Origin: Clostridia bacterium
GTDB lineage: Bacteria; Bacillota; TC1; UBA5767
Assembly: GCA_030625965.1 (NCBI GenBank)
Contig: DAOUPV010000003.1
Span: forward strand, 1-64,000
Length of the DNA: 64,000 bases
Direction of reading: 5' to 3'
Made by a program: the position numbers and the translations under genes. How positions within the stretch are numbered: the stretch's first letter is position 1; the number at the start of each line of letters is the position of its first letter. A model generated the notes under the pieces. The model had not been told where the DNA came from. It made no database searches and saw only the letters and a program-made list of their open reading frames with translations. Of the stretch, positions 16,032 through 25,433 are shown piece by piece.

Positions 16032-16754
16032 ATGGAATTGTTCAAGTTCATATTGGCGTGGCTCTGCGTAGGCATGGCGGCTTTCTCACTGGTGGTCTAC
16101 TTCCTGAAACGCTCTCCAAAACGTTTTATCAGATTACACGATTTGGACCGCTTCTTGCGGAAAAGGCATATTGGCTTAGGCAAGTCGTTGGTGGTGCTAG
16201 GGACGCTTCATGGCGTATTGTCGTCCTTTTCCCTCTTCAGTCTGAACTGGGGGACTGTAGCCTGGATTTTCAGTATTCTTCTGGGTGTGAATTTTTACTT
16301 GAGAAAAAAGTTACAGGGCAGAAGATGGGTTTGGCTGCACCGGGCGCTTAGCCTCTTGTTTGCAGCTACCTTGGTCGTGCATCTCATCGAGGTAGATGTG
16401 TTGCCGATCGGATTGGCGGACCGGATGCAGGATAGTGTGACTGAATCCCAAGAGGCTGCTATGGTAGAAGATGTGGAGGGTGCATATACCCAGGGAACCT
16501 ATCAGGTGACAGTTGATGCCTATGGCCCGGACATGGTGGTGGAAGTGACCATGTCGGAAGAAAGTATCGAGGATATTAGGGTCATTTCGCATAACGAATG
16601 CAAGTTTTCTATATATGGACCGGCGCTTGAGCAGATACCCGCGCGCATATTGGGAAGTCAGAGTGTAGAGGTTGATGACGTATCGGGGGCTACTTACACC
16701 TCTGAAGGTATAAAAGAAGCTGTAAGCATCGCGCTTTCTCAGGCGCAAAACTGA
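16032..16754 (+). CDS. membrane protein with C-terminal FMN-binding domain
   Basis: 240 residues from the ATG at 16032, which follows GAGGTGAT; no equal site precedes an earlier start. The first 130 residues hold about four membrane helices with His residues (LGTLHGV, WLHRALSL, VVHLIEV) resembling a ferric-reductase-like heme region. Residues about 150-240 are an FMN-binding domain: GTYQVTVDAYGPDMVVEV and the SGATYTS motif, whose second Thr is the usual site of covalent FMN attachment in NqrC/RnfG-like domains. It may carry electrons across the membrane. The donor and acceptor are unknown. It has a spacing of 76 bases from the DUF89 gene, so co-transcription is possible but unclear. Confidence 0.8.
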   Translation: MELFKFILAWLCVGMAAFSLVVYFLKRSPKRFIRLHDLDRFLRKRHIGLGKSLVVLGTLHGVLSSFSLFSLNWGTVAWIFSILLGVNFYLRKKLQGRRWVWLHRALSLLFAATLVVHLIEVDVLPIGLADRMQDSVTESQEAAMVEDVEGAYTQGTYQVTVDAYGPDMVVEVTMSEESIEDIRVISHNECKFSIYGPALEQIPARILGSQSVEVDDVSGATYTSEGIKEAVSIALSQAQN

Positions 16755-16763
16755 AAAAATCTG

Positions 16764-16802
16764 AAGGTCAAGGCAGCTGATTTTAGCTTCTTGACCTTTT
16801 TT
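16764..16802 (+). terminator. terminator before the heat-shock operon
   Basis: AAGGTCAAG (16764-16772) pairs with CTTGACCTT (16790-16798), with an inner AGCT/AGCT pairing, then TTTTTT. It isolates the hrcA promoter from upstream transcription. Confidence 0.88.
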
Positions 16803-16822
16803 GACCAATTTAAGCGTTTCTC

Positions 16823-16851
16823 TTGACAAAAGAAAATGACCGTGATATTTT
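16823..16851 (+). promoter_or_regulatory. SigA promoter of the hrcA operon
   Basis: TTGACA at 16823-16828 and TATTTT at 16846-16851 with a 17-base spacer. The predicted start, near 16858, falls inside the CIRCE operator. Confidence 0.85.
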
Positions 16852-16855
16852 ATCT

Positions 16856-16882
16856 TTAGCACTCATCAGAATAGAGTGCTAA
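16856..16882 (+). promoter_or_regulatory. CIRCE operator (HrcA binding site)
   Basis: A perfect match to the consensus: TTAGCACTC (16856-16864), nine bases, GAGTGCTAA (16874-16882). HrcA binds it and blocks transcription; GroEL-type chaperones promote this. It lies 12 bases before the hrcA start codon, overlapping the transcription start, so the operon is autoregulated and heat inducible. Confidence 0.98.
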
Positions 16883-16894
16883 AAGGAGTAATAT

Positions 16895-17917
16895 ATGGAT
16901 GATCGCAAGCAGCTCATATTACGGGCAATCATTCGGGAATACATTGGGAAAATAGAACCGGTGAGTTCCAAGAATATAACCGGTAAGTATGGACTGGATG
17001 TTAGTTCGGCTACAGTTCGGAATGAAATGTCTCATCTCGAAAAGCTGGGCTATATTGAACAACCGCATACTTCGGCTGGCAGGATTCCGTCCGAACTCGG
17101 ATACCGTTATTACGTGGATTATCTGATGGAGAAATATCGTCTGGCATTGAGGGAAAAGCAGGCAATCGACAACCAGTTGGATGAACGTGTGGACAAGCTG
17201 GAATCTTTGTTGGAACGGGCTGGCGCAATCTTGTCCGAGCTGACCAGTTATCCGTCCATTGTCAGTGAACCCACATTCAAGCAGAAAAAGTACCGACACA
17301 TCAAGTTGGTGGGAATCGATGAAAAACTGGCATTGCTGGTTATCGTGCTGGATGATGGAGAAATCAAGAATTACCAGGTCAATCTAGTGGGCCGCATGGA
17401 GGACGAGGATTTCATACGTATCAGCAATGTGCTGGACGAGCAGCTGGCAGGTAAAGAGGTTAACGACCTGAGTGGAAATCTGGTGGAACAATTGGCATTC
17501 CAAGCAGTAGCTGACAAGCTGGTGCTTGAAGATGTTCTTCGGGCGCTGACAGAGGTTGCCGGAAACAGCAATATGAATAATATTCATATTTCCGGAACAC
17601 TCAATATATTCAATCAACCGGAATTCAAAGATGTCGAGAAGGTGCGGGATCTGTTGAGTTTCTTTGAACAGCAAAAAGCACTGCAACGGCTGGTTGAAGG
17701 TGGTTCTGAAGGCATAAGCATCAAGATTGGGGAGGAAGTTCCTCTGGATAATCTTGAAGGTCTGTCGGTCATAACCAGTACCTATTGTATCAACGGAAAA
17801 CCGGTAGGTACCATCGGAGTGATTGGTCCGACCAGGATGACGTATTCGAAGAGCTCCACATTGTTGGAGAAGATTTCTGAAGGATTGGAAGTCTCCTTGA
17901 TAAAGATGTTGCGATGA
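16895..17917 (+). CDS. hrcA: heat-inducible transcription repressor HrcA
   Basis: 340 residues. A winged-helix N-terminal region (SSATVRNEMSHLEKLGYIEQPHTSAGRIPSELGYRYYV, seen in parts at residues 36-70) is followed by a dimerisation/GAF-like core and the C-terminal GVIGPTRMTYSK segment, all typical of HrcA. It represses its own operon through the CIRCE site directly upstream. AAAGGAG lies before the ATG. It heads the order hrcA-grpE-dnaK-dnaJ-prmA-rsmE-mtaB. Confidence 0.97.
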   Translation: MDDRKQLILRAIIREYIGKIEPVSSKNITGKYGLDVSSATVRNEMSHLEKLGYIEQPHTSAGRIPSELGYRYYVDYLMEKYRLALREKQAIDNQLDERVDKLESLLERAGAILSELTSYPSIVSEPTFKQKKYRHIKLVGIDEKLALLVIVLDDGEIKNYQVNLVGRMEDEDFIRISNVLDEQLAGKEVNDLSGNLVEQLAFQAVADKLVLEDVLRALTEVAGNSNMNNIHISGTLNIFNQPEFKDVEKVRDLLSFFEQQKALQRLVEGGSEGISIKIGEEVPLDNLEGLSVITSTYCINGKPVGTIGVIGPTRMTYSKSSTLLEKISEGLEVSLIKMLR

Positions 17918-17977
17918 GTATAGCTGGGAAGACCCAGAACTATAGATAAAGAGTTACTAGGGCAAGGTGGTGAGAAA

Positions 17978-18538
17978 ATGACGAAAGAAGAGAAGGATAT
18001 GGATGCAGTGAAGCAGGAAGAGAATGTAGCGGAAGAGGCTGAAGAAGTAGTAGAAGCAGAAGAAATCTCGACTGAGGAAGTAGATGAAACAGCATCGGAA
18101 GAAGAGTTGATTGCGTTGAGCAAATTCCAGCGTTTGCAGGCTGATTTTGATAACTACAAACGTAGAAGCAGACAGGAAATGAGCAACATGACCTGTTTGG
18201 GCAGAGAACAAGTCATCGAAGAACTTTTGATTGTAGTGGATAATTTCTCCAGAGCTCTTAAGGTGGAACAGAACCAAAGCGGTTTTCCCGAATTAAAAAA
18301 GGGCATGGAGCTTATATATCGTCAATTCGAGGAGGTACTGACCAAGCATGGTCTGTCCCCGATCGATGCAGAAGGCAATCCTTTTGACCCTGAGTTTCAT
18401 CAGGCGATCATGCAGGTGGATACGGAGTCTGAGGATCAAGATGATGTAGTAGTTGAAGACTTGCAACGAGGTTACACCATAAACGGTAAGGTAATCCGAC
18501 CCAGCATGGTGAAGGTTGGCAAATATTGCGCAAAATAA
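17978..18538 (+). CDS. grpE: nucleotide exchange factor GrpE
   Basis: 186 residues. A Glu-rich disordered head (1-45) is followed by a long helix with LQADFDNYKRR and the C-terminal beta domain with HQAIMQV and GYTINGKVIRPSMVKV, the GrpE signature. It releases ADP from DnaK. AAGGTGG precedes the ATG, 60 bases after hrcA and 9 before dnaK. Confidence 0.97.
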   Translation: MTKEEKDMDAVKQEENVAEEAEEVVEAEEISTEEVDETASEEELIALSKFQRLQADFDNYKRRSRQEMSNMTCLGREQVIEELLIVVDNFSRALKVEQNQSGFPELKKGMELIYRQFEEVLTKHGLSPIDAEGNPFDPEFHQAIMQVDTESEDQDDVVVEDLQRGYTINGKVIRPSMVKVGKYCAK

Positions 18539-18547
18539 GGAGGAATA

Positions 18548-20374
18548 ATGAGTAAAATATTAGGTATTGACTTAGGAACAACGAATTCTTGCATGTCCGT
18601 CATGGAAGGTGGAGAAGCTGTAGTAATTCCGAATGCAGAAGGTAACCGCACGACTCCGTCAGTTGTGGCTTTCACCAAGGACGGTGAGCGTCTAGTGGGA
18701 CAGGTGGCCAAAAGACAGGCTATCACCAACTCGGACAATACGGTAATGTCCATCAAGAGACAAATGGGTACCGATTATACAGTAGAACTGCAAGGAAAGA
18801 AATATACACCACAAGAAGTATCGGCACTGATCATTCAGAAATTGAAAACAGATGCAGAGGCTTATCTTGGTGAACCCATCAAAGATGCAGTCATCACGGT
18901 GCCTGCATACTTTTCCGACTCTCAGAGACAAGCAACCAAAGACGCAGGCCGCATCTCCGGTCTGGACGTCAAACGGATCGTAAACGAGCCGACTGCAGCG
19001 TCTCTGTCATATGGCTTGGATAAGAGTGACCATGAACAGACCATTCTGGTATTCGACTTGGGTGGCGGTACTTTCGACGTATCCATCCTGGACCTTGGAG
19101 ACGGTGTCTTTGAAGTGAAGGCGACCAGTGGCAACAACCACTTGGGTGGCGACGATTTCGACGAGAAGGTTATGGAATGGATGATTGCCGAGTTCAAGAA
19201 GAGCCACGGTATCGACCTGTCCAATGACAAGATGGCAATGCAACGTCTGAAAGAAGCGGCGGAGAAAGCCAAATGCGAAGTATCTACCGTTACTACCACC
19301 AACATCAACTTACCATTCATCACGGCCAACGAACAGGGACCGCAGCACTTGGATCTTAACCTGAGCCGTGCTAAATTCGATGAGTTGACTGAAAGCTTGG
19401 TGGAAGCGACCGTAGGACCTGCCAAACAGGCACTTAAGGACGCAGGCATCAGCGCATCAGAGCTCGACAAGGTAATCCTGGTCGGTGGTTCCACCAGAAT
19501 CCCGGCAGTACAGGAAGCGATTAAGAAAATTACTGCTAAGGACGCCTACAAAGGCATCAACCCGGATGAATGTGTGGCTTTGGGCGCGGCCATCCAAGGC
19601 GGCGTATTGACCGGCGAGGTCAATGATGTATTGCTGCTGGATGTCACTCCGCTGTCCCTGGGCATTGAGACCTTGGGCGGTGTGTCTACTATGCTCATCG
19701 AGCGTAATACCACCATTCCAAGCTCCAAGAGCCAGGTATTTTCCACTGCATCTGACAATCAGCCGAGTGTTGAGATCCACGTGGTTCAGGGTGAGAGAAA
19801 AATGGCATCGGATAACAAGACGTTGGGCAATTTCGTTCTGGATGGAATCCCACCGGCACAAAGAGGCATTCCTCAGGTAGAGGTGACTTTCGATATTGAT
19901 GCCAATGGTATCCTGAAGGTTTCCGCGAAAGACAAGGGCACAGGCAAATCCCAGCACATCACCATCCAGGCTTCTTCCGGTCTGTCGGATGAAGATATTG
20001 AAAAGATGGTTAACGATGCAGAGAAATATGCTGAAGAGGATGCCAAGAAAAAAGAAGAGATCGACACCAAGAATGAAGCAGATGCCTTGTACTACCAGTC
20101 CGAAAAGGCCATCACAGATTTAGGTGACAAAGTGAGCGATGAGGATAAGGCGAAAGTCGATGCCGCACGTGAAGAACTTAAGAAAGCCATCGATAGTGGC
20201 AACATTACAGAAATGAAGGAGAACACTTCTTCCTTGACTGCTGTGTTGAATGAGATTTCCACTAAGGTCTATCAGGCCGCCAGCGAAGCAGATGCCGGTG
20301 CTGCTGATTCAAGTGATTCAAGTGATGACGAACCTGTGGATGCAGATTATGAGGTTGTTGACGACAACGAATAA
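18548..20374 (+). CDS. dnaK: chaperone DnaK (Hsp70)
   Basis: 608 residues. [13 protein letters not shown] starts the ATPase domain; [12 protein letters not shown] and [11 protein letters not shown] are the phosphate and adenosine motifs. The substrate-binding domain and lid follow, and the tail ends [11 protein letters not shown], the usual acidic end. Length is standard for Gram-positive DnaK. It has an AAGGAGG site seven bases before the ATG and a TTCG-capped terminator after its stop that partly separates it from dnaJ. Confidence 0.98.
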   Translation: MSKILGIDLGTTNSCMSVMEGGEAVVIPNAEGNRTTPSVVAFTKDGERLVGQVAKRQAITNSDNTVMSIKRQMGTDYTVELQGKKYTPQEVSALIIQKLKTDAEAYLGEPIKDAVITVPAYFSDSQRQATKDAGRISGLDVKRIVNEPTAASLSYGLDKSDHEQTILVFDLGGGTFDVSILDLGDGVFEVKATSGNNHLGGDDFDEKVMEWMIAEFKKSHGIDLSNDKMAMQRLKEAAEKAKCEVSTVTTTNINLPFITANEQGPQHLDLNLSRAKFDELTESLVEATVGPAKQALKDAGISASELDKVILVGGSTRIPAVQEAIKKITAKDAYKGINPDECVALGAAIQGGVLTGEVNDVLLLDVTPLSLGIETLGGVSTMLIERNTTIPSSKSQVFSTASDNQPSVEIHVVQGERKMASDNKTLGNFVLDGIPPAQRGIPQVEVTFDIDANGILKVSAKDKGTGKSQHITIQASSGLSDEDIEKMVNDAEKYAEEDAKKKEEIDTKNEADALYYQSEKAITDLGDKVSDEDKAKVDAAREELKKAIDSGNITEMKENTSSLTAVLNEISTKVYQAASEADAGAADSSDSSDDEPVDADYEVVDDNE

Positions 20375-20398
20375 CAAAAGGCATATCCAAATAGAAAT

Positions 20399-20426
20399 GA
20401 AGGCGCACTTCGGTGCGCCTTCGTTT
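20399..20426 (+). terminator. hairpin between dnaK and dnaJ
   Basis: GAAGGCGCAC (20399-20408) and GTGCGCCTTC (20413-20422) with a TTCG loop, followed by GTTT. The weak T run suggests partial termination, with dnaJ helped by its own promoter. Confidence 0.82.
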
Positions 20427-20431
20427 GGGTG

Positions 20432-20460
20432 TTGGTTTATTGCCGGCAAACAAGTATAAT
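20432..20460 (+). promoter_or_regulatory. promoter of dnaJ and downstream genes
   Basis: TTGGTT at 20432-20437, 17 bases, then a perfect TATAAT at 20455-20460. No CIRCE copy is next to it, so dnaJ-prmA-rsmE-mtaB can be expressed outside heat-shock control. Confidence 0.65.
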
Positions 20461-20492
20461 AGCAGAAGACGATAGACAAAGGATTGGGAGAT

Positions 20493-21614
20493 ATGGAGAC
20501 GAAAAGAGATTACTATGAGGTGCTGGGTGTAGAGAAGAATGCCGACCCGGCGGAAATCAAGAAGGCATACCGGAAAATGGCTAGGCAGTTCCATCCGGAT
20601 GTAAACAAAGAGGATGAGGCGGAGGCCAAATTCAAAGAAGCGCAAGAGGCTTATTCTATACTGTCGGATGAGGACAAGCGTTATCAGTATGACAACTACG
20701 GTCATGCCGGCATGAACGGCCAGGGCTTTGATTTCAACGGGATGGAGTTCAATGGATTCGGAGACATTTTCGACATGTTTTTCGGCGGTCGCTCAGCGGC
20801 AGGACAGAAACAGGGACCCATCCGGGGTGAAGATCTCCGCTATGATCTGAGGATTTCTTTTGAAGAAGCCTGTTTTGGTACAGAAAAAGATATCGATGTT
20901 GTCCGAATCGAAGAGTGTGAAGCCTGTGATGGTACCGGTGCAAAGCCGGGAACCGATGTGGAAACCTGCTCCAATTGCGGAGGAAGCGGCCAGGAGACGG
21001 TCGTGCAACAGACGCCGTTCGGACGTTTCCAGACATCCAGGACCTGTCATGTCTGCCAGGGTACAGGGAAAACCATCAAAGAACCTTGCGGTGAATGCGA
21101 TGGTCAGGGCAGAAAGAGAAATAAGAAGAAAATCCATCTGAACATACCAGGTGGTGTGCAAAAAGGTGCCCGCCTGCGTGTAAGTAGTGAGGGTGATGCC
21201 GGTTACTACGGGGGACCGAACGGCAACCTCTATGTATTCATCGATGTGAAGCCACACAAGATCTTCACACGTGACGGGGATCATATCCACAGCACCGTAA
21301 GCATCGATTTCGTACAGGCTGCATTGGGTGACGATGTACTTGTGGAATCGTTGGACGGAGAGCTCACGCTAGAAGTACCAGGGGAAACACAGTATGGGGA
21401 TACCATCAAGCTAAAGGGTCATGGCGCCAGGAAACTACGTGGTGAAGGCCGAGGGGATCATATTTTCCATATGGAAGTCGTGACCCCCACTAACCTGAGT
21501 GATGAACAGAAGGAACAGCTTAAATCCTTCAGGGAGGGGCTCACAGGGAAGCAAGTGAAGCCGCATGCCAAGAACAAAGGTTTTTTTGAAAAAGTAAAAG
21601 ACGTTTTCGAATAA
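20493..21614 (+). CDS. dnaJ: chaperone DnaJ (type I Hsp40)
   Basis: 373 residues from the ATG at 20493; a TTG at 20484 is less likely. The J domain (DYYEVLGVEKNADPAEIK with HPD at about 35-37) is followed by a Gly/Phe-rich linker, four CxxCxGxG zinc repeats (CEACDGTG, CSNCGGSG, CHVCQGTG, CGECDGQG) and the substrate-binding C-terminal domains. It delivers substrates to DnaK and triggers ATP hydrolysis. It is intact. Confidence 0.98.
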   Translation: METKRDYYEVLGVEKNADPAEIKKAYRKMARQFHPDVNKEDEAEAKFKEAQEAYSILSDEDKRYQYDNYGHAGMNGQGFDFNGMEFNGFGDIFDMFFGGRSAAGQKQGPIRGEDLRYDLRISFEEACFGTEKDIDVVRIEECEACDGTGAKPGTDVETCSNCGGSGQETVVQQTPFGRFQTSRTCHVCQGTGKTIKEPCGECDGQGRKRNKKKIHLNIPGGVQKGARLRVSSEGDAGYYGGPNGNLYVFIDVKPHKIFTRDGDHIHSTVSIDFVQAALGDDVLVESLDGELTLEVPGETQYGDTIKLKGHGARKLRGEGRGDHIFHMEVVTPTNLSDEQKEQLKSFREGLTGKQVKPHAKNKGFFEKVKDVFE

Positions 21615-21627
21615 AAGGAGCCAAAAC

Positions 21628-22560
21628 ATGAGATGGGAAGAAATCACTGTAAATGTGGGAGAAGAAGCCAAGGACGCCGTAATCAATCTGTTTTATGAAG
21701 CAGGAGCGAACGGTGTGGTCATAGAGGATACCAAGACCTGGGAAACATATGAAGAAGAAGGGTTATGGGATGTCTATGCGTCTCCTCAGGAAGTACTGGA
21801 TGCTGAAAATGTACTGGTCAAAGGATATCTTCCCGATGATGAATTTTTGCGTGAAAGATTGCGTGGATTCCGTGAAAAACTAGAAAATCTTTCGGACTAT
21901 TTCGCAGATTCCAATGCTGAACTGAGTCTGCAAAAGATCGAGGACGAAGATTGGGAAACCAACTGGAAGGGCTACTATAAGACAGAAAAGGTCGGAGAAC
22001 ATTTGGTCATCTCTCCCAGCTGGGAGGAGTATGATGCGAGTGCCGGAGAAATTGTTGTGAAACTGGATCCAGGTATGGCCTTTGGTACGGGCAAACACCC
22101 GACCACTGAACATACGCTGCGCTTCATGGAAAAATACCTCCAGCCAGACGACCGGGTAATTGATGCGGGTTGCGGTTCTGGAATTTTAGGCATCGCTGCG
22201 GCCAAGATGGGGGCAAGTGGCATTTTGGCGGTAGATAATGATCCCACAGCCATCAAGATTGCAAAGCGCAATATTTTGGAAAACCAGGTAGAGGATATTG
22301 TAGAAGTCTGCCTGAATGATTTGCTGGTGGGCATCCAAGGGACTTTCGATCTCATTGTTGGCAATCTGATTGCCGATCTGATTGTAGCCCTTCTGCCTCA
22401 GACCAAAAACGTACTACGACCGGGCGGTCTGGTCATTGTATCCGGAGTGCTGGACAAGAAAATCGAAAAAGTGGAGCAGTCGATGTCGGACAACGGCTTT
22501 GAGATTGTTGAACAGATACTGGATTCAGAATGGTACACGTTGGTCGGGAGAAAGATCTGA
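21628..22560 (+). CDS. prmA: ribosomal protein L11 methyltransferase PrmA
   Basis: 310 residues. The N-terminal substrate domain begins WEEITVNVGEEAKDAV; the SAM motif DAGCGSGILGIAAAKMGA and the NLIADLI segment define PrmA. It trimethylates L11. AAAGGAGCC precedes the ATG, and its TGA overlaps the ATG of rsmE (ATGA), showing translational coupling. Confidence 0.95.
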   Translation: MRWEEITVNVGEEAKDAVINLFYEAGANGVVIEDTKTWETYEEEGLWDVYASPQEVLDAENVLVKGYLPDDEFLRERLRGFREKLENLSDYFADSNAELSLQKIEDEDWETNWKGYYKTEKVGEHLVISPSWEEYDASAGEIVVKLDPGMAFGTGKHPTTEHTLRFMEKYLQPDDRVIDAGCGSGILGIAAAKMGASGILAVDNDPTAIKIAKRNILENQVEDIVEVCLNDLLVGIQGTFDLIVGNLIADLIVALLPQTKNVLRPGGLVIVSGVLDKKIEKVEQSMSDNGFEIVEQILDSEWYTLVGRKI

Positions 22561-23300
22561 TGGCCAACCGCTACTATCTAGAGACATTGCTGGACGAAAA
22601 GACGGCGCTGGTCTCAAGAGAAGAGACACACCATATTACGCGGGTCATGCGTAAGAAGGTCGGTGACAGGATTGAATTGCTCGACGGACAGAACCATCTC
22701 TATCTAGCCAGCATAGAAGCTGTTGAGGACCAGATGATCAGAGCGAATATCTTGCAGACAAAGAACATAGACAGGGAGCTGGCCAGAAAGGTCTGCCTGA
22801 TCCAGGGCCTCTGCAAGGGCGACAAGATGGACTATATCGTCCAGAAAGCAACAGAACTTGGTTTGCATGAGATCTATCCGGTCAGCACCAGACGTTCGGA
22901 TGTCCGCCTCAATGAAGAGAAAGCCAGCAAGAAGCAGGAACGTTGGCAGAAAATCGCCAGAGAAGCCACCAAGCAGTGCCGTAGGGGCATTGTACCTTCA
23001 GTGATGCCTGTGAGCACCTTGAAGGCGCTTCTAGCATCAGGGACGCTAGAGACGGGTGCTGTGCTGGCACTCTATGAAGATGAGGAAACTACGGCATTAA
23101 GGGATGTGCTTTCTGAAATTTCAGAGGAGTCCATCTACCTGATTGTGGGACCGGAAGGCGGATTCGACCCGGAGGAAATCGAGTGGTTGCAATCGAAGAG
23201 GATTCGCTCAGTGAGTCTGGGCCGGCGTACGCTGCGCACAGAGACAGCTGGATTGTTGGCTCTGGGGTGCGTATATTATGAGTTCGGGGACAAATCATGA
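22560..23300 (+). CDS. rsmE: 16S rRNA m3U1498 methyltransferase RsmE
   Basis: 246 residues from the ATG at 22560 that overlaps the prmA stop. It has the SPOUT-fold motifs VGPEGGFDPEEIEW and SLGRRTLRTETA (deep knot), and an N-terminal PUA-like part with HHITRVMRKKVGD. It methylates U1498 of 16S rRNA. It overlaps mtaB by four bases. Confidence 0.95.
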   Translation: MANRYYLETLLDEKTALVSREETHHITRVMRKKVGDRIELLDGQNHLYLASIEAVEDQMIRANILQTKNIDRELARKVCLIQGLCKGDKMDYIVQKATELGLHEIYPVSTRRSDVRLNEEKASKKQERWQKIAREATKQCRRGIVPSVMPVSTLKALLASGTLETGAVLALYEDEETTALRDVLSEISEESIYLIVGPEGGFDPEEIEWLQSKRIRSVSLGRRTLRTETAGLLALGCVYYEFGDKS

Positions 23301-24631
23301 GTATTAAGTATGCGATACAGAGCTTCGGTTGCCGCGTCAATCTGACAGAAGCGGACAGTTACCGGGCGCTTTTAAATGAAGCGGGGTATCAGGAAGTAGC
23401 CTTCGGTGAACCGGCCGATGTGGTCATCGTGCATACCTGCACCGTTACCAATATGGCCGATGCCAAGTCCAGACAGGCTATGCATAAAGCCAGACGTGAC
23501 AACCCCCAGGCTACGTTAGTAGTCAGCGGGTGTTATGTCCAAGTCAGCGACCAGGATATCGCGGATGAGGAAAAACCAGATATCCTGATCGGCACAAAAA
23601 AACGTCATGAACTGCTTAGGTTGTTGCAGGATGCTCAAACAGGACCCGACGATCAGCAGATCGACATCGTGGGGGATATTCTCCGTGAAAGAGAATATGA
23701 GGAATTACCCACGTCACATACCGGTCGGACCCGAGCTTTTATCAAGATCCAGGAAGGTTGCCAGCAGTTTTGCACCTATTGCATCATACCCTTTGCCAGA
23801 GGACCGGTGCGATCCAGGGATCCCCAGGATGTTCTGGCAGCCGTAGAACATCTGGTGCGGGAGGATGTCAAGGAGATCATTTTCACAGGAATCCATACTG
23901 GTGCCTATGGGCAGGATCTCGAGGGCTACGATCTGGGTCGTTTGTTAGAAGATGTGATTCCTTCAGGAATTGAGAGAATCCGGTTGGGAAGCCTTGATCC
24001 CAAGGAATTTACACCATCTTTGCGAAGCGTGCTGCTCGAGGGTGCACCCTTGCTGAATCATTTTCATATCTCCCTGCAAAGCGGGGATGATGATGTGCTA
24101 CTGCGCATGAAAAGGGGATATACGGCGGATGAGTACCGTAGTCTGATTCTCGCAGTAAAAGGCAAAGTTGCCAATGTATCCGTCACCACCGATGTGATGG
24201 TGGGTTTTCCAGGGGAAACTGATGAACAGCACTTGAACTCGCTGGCATTCGTAGAAGAGATGGGATTTGCGGACATACATGTCTTCAAGTATTCCCCCAG
24301 AAAGAATACCAAGGCGGCAGCTTATCCCGACCAGATCGATGATGCTGTGAAAGACAAGAGAATGCAGCAGATGCTTTTACTTAAGAAACGGTTGAAACGG
24401 AATTTCTGTGAGGTCCAGGTGGGACGTCGTACCCAGGTGCTGGTAGAAAAGGTCTTCGAACAGGATGGCCAGAAAATCTGCGCCGGCTACAGTGAAAACT
24501 ATCAGTGGACAAGATGTCTGGATGTGACAGGCGAAAAATTGAAGACAGTGGAAAAAAATAGTATCATTGACGTAGAGGTTACAGCCTGTGATCAGGATGG
24601 ACTCGTAGCCAGGCTGGTGGAGAGGAGCTAA
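23297..24631 (+). CDS. mtaB: tRNA t6A37 methylthiotransferase MtaB
   Basis: 444 residues. Three Cys of the auxiliary iron-sulfur cluster appear in SFGCRVN, HTCTVTN and SGCYVQ; the radical SAM motif is CQQFCTYC; a TRAM domain ends the protein. MtaB (YqeV) converts t6A to ms2t6A in tRNAs reading ANN codons. Placement in the dnaJ-prmA-rsmE run matches other Firmicutes, and the SFGCRVN form fits MtaB rather than MiaB or RimO. Confidence 0.93.
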   Translation: MSIKYAIQSFGCRVNLTEADSYRALLNEAGYQEVAFGEPADVVIVHTCTVTNMADAKSRQAMHKARRDNPQATLVVSGCYVQVSDQDIADEEKPDILIGTKKRHELLRLLQDAQTGPDDQQIDIVGDILREREYEELPTSHTGRTRAFIKIQEGCQQFCTYCIIPFARGPVRSRDPQDVLAAVEHLVREDVKEIIFTGIHTGAYGQDLEGYDLGRLLEDVIPSGIERIRLGSLDPKEFTPSLRSVLLEGAPLLNHFHISLQSGDDDVLLRMKRGYTADEYRSLILAVKGKVANVSVTTDVMVGFPGETDEQHLNSLAFVEEMGFADIHVFKYSPRKNTKAAAYPDQIDDAVKDKRMQQMLLLKKRLKRNFCEVQVGRRTQVLVEKVFEQDGQKICAGYSENYQWTRCLDVTGEKLKTVEKNSIIDVEVTACDQDGLVARLVERS

Positions 24632-24634
24632 ACA

Positions 24635-24973
24635 ATGGATTGCATTTTTTGTAAGATCGCTCAGGGCGAGTTGCCCAGCACCAAAGTATATGAGGATGAA
24701 GAGCTTCTGGCATTCAAAGACATCAATCCGGTCGCACCGGTACATATCCTGGTGATTCCTAAGAAGCATATTGTTTCACTGGCCACTATTGAGGCACAGG
24801 ACGCGGATATGCTGGGACGCATGATGCTGACCATACGCGATATTGCCACAGAACAGGGCTTGGACGAGAACGGGTACCGTGTTTTGAGCAACCACGGACC
24901 GGATTCCGGCCAGATTGTCGACCACCTCCATTACCATATTTTGGGAGGAAGAAAACTAGGTCCAATTGGATAG
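24635..24973 (+). CDS. HIT family nucleotide hydrolase (HinT-like)
   Basis: 112 residues. CIFCKI at the N-terminus and the histidine triad at His97, His99 and His101 (DHLHYHILGG) define a HinT-type purine nucleoside phosphoramidase. It probably cleaves AMP-lysine-like or AMP-phosphoramidate bonds; the natural substrate is not established. It starts three bases after mtaB, and the rpsU promoter begins immediately after its stop. Confidence 0.93.
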   Translation: MDCIFCKIAQGELPSTKVYEDEELLAFKDINPVAPVHILVIPKKHIVSLATIEAQDADMLGRMMLTIRDIATEQGLDENGYRVLSNHGPDSGQIVDHLHYHILGGRKLGPIG

Positions 24974-25002
24974 TTGACTTGGCCCACATGCTTATGTATA
25001 AT
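24974..25002 (+). promoter_or_regulatory. promoter of rpsU
   Basis: TTGACT at 24974-24979, 17 bases, TATAAT at 24997-25002. It begins one base after the stop codon of the HIT gene. Confidence 0.85.
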
Positions 25003-25031
25003 GTTAGAAGATGTTAGGGGATATATTTATG

Positions 25032-25067
25032 CCCCCGCGCTAACGAAAGCTGCTAGCGGAGGGAGGG
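25032..25067 (+). promoter_or_regulatory. rpsU leader hairpin overlapping the ribosome binding site
   Basis: CGCTA (25038-25042) pairs with TAGCG (25054-25058), and the stem can be extended by CCC (25033-25035) with GGG (25061-25063), taking in part of the GGAGGGAGGG ribosome binding region. Folding would lower access to that site, so it may set or regulate S21 translation (inference). Confidence 0.45.
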
Positions 25068-25077
25068 AGATGATACA

Positions 25078-25254
25078 GTGAGTGAAGTTAAAGTAGGAAA
25101 AAATGAATCTCTTGATTCCGCATTGAGAAGATTCAAAAGATCCTGTCAAAAAGCCGGCGTACTTTCCGAAGTACGTAAGAGAGAGCACTACGAGAAGCCC
25201 AGCGTTAAGAAGAAGAAGAAGTCTGAAGCTGCTCGTAAACGTAAGTTTAAATAG
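25078..25254 (+). CDS. rpsU: 30S ribosomal protein S21
   Basis: 58 residues with a GTG start after a run of GGAGGGAGGGAG. The protein reads [20 protein letters not shown] at the start (M in place of V as initiator), then [20 protein letters not shown] and a Lys/Arg-rich tail [14 protein letters not shown]. This is the standard bacterial S21, which sits near the 3' end of 16S rRNA on the small subunit and helps initiation. It has its own strong promoter and terminator. Confidence 0.97.
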   Translation: MSEVKVGKNESLDSALRRFKRSCQKAGVLSEVRKREHYEKPSVKKKKKSEAARKRKFK

Positions 25255-25261
25255 TTTAGAA

Positions 25262-25292
25262 AAAAGTCTGGTATATTTTATACCAGACTTTT
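25262..25292 (+). terminator. rpsU terminator
   Basis: AGTCTGGTAT (25265-25274) pairs with ATACCAGACT (25280-25289), flanked by A and T runs, eight bases after the rpsU stop. Confidence 0.88.
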
Positions 25293-25433
25293 AACTCTTT
25301 AGAGAGGGTTTTTCTGGATGCGGATATTGCATCAGCACCTGGTGAAAACCTCAGATAGAGAGGCGTTATCCTTGCATTAATGCAAAATATTAATTATCAT
25401 ATATTTAAGGCTGTTAATGAAAAAGGGGGAAAA

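Noticed and set aside
18548..20374. long minus-strand frames inside dnaK, secD and ppdK
   Set aside because: They are shadows of strongly conserved genes in regular codon phase and have no ribosome binding sites.
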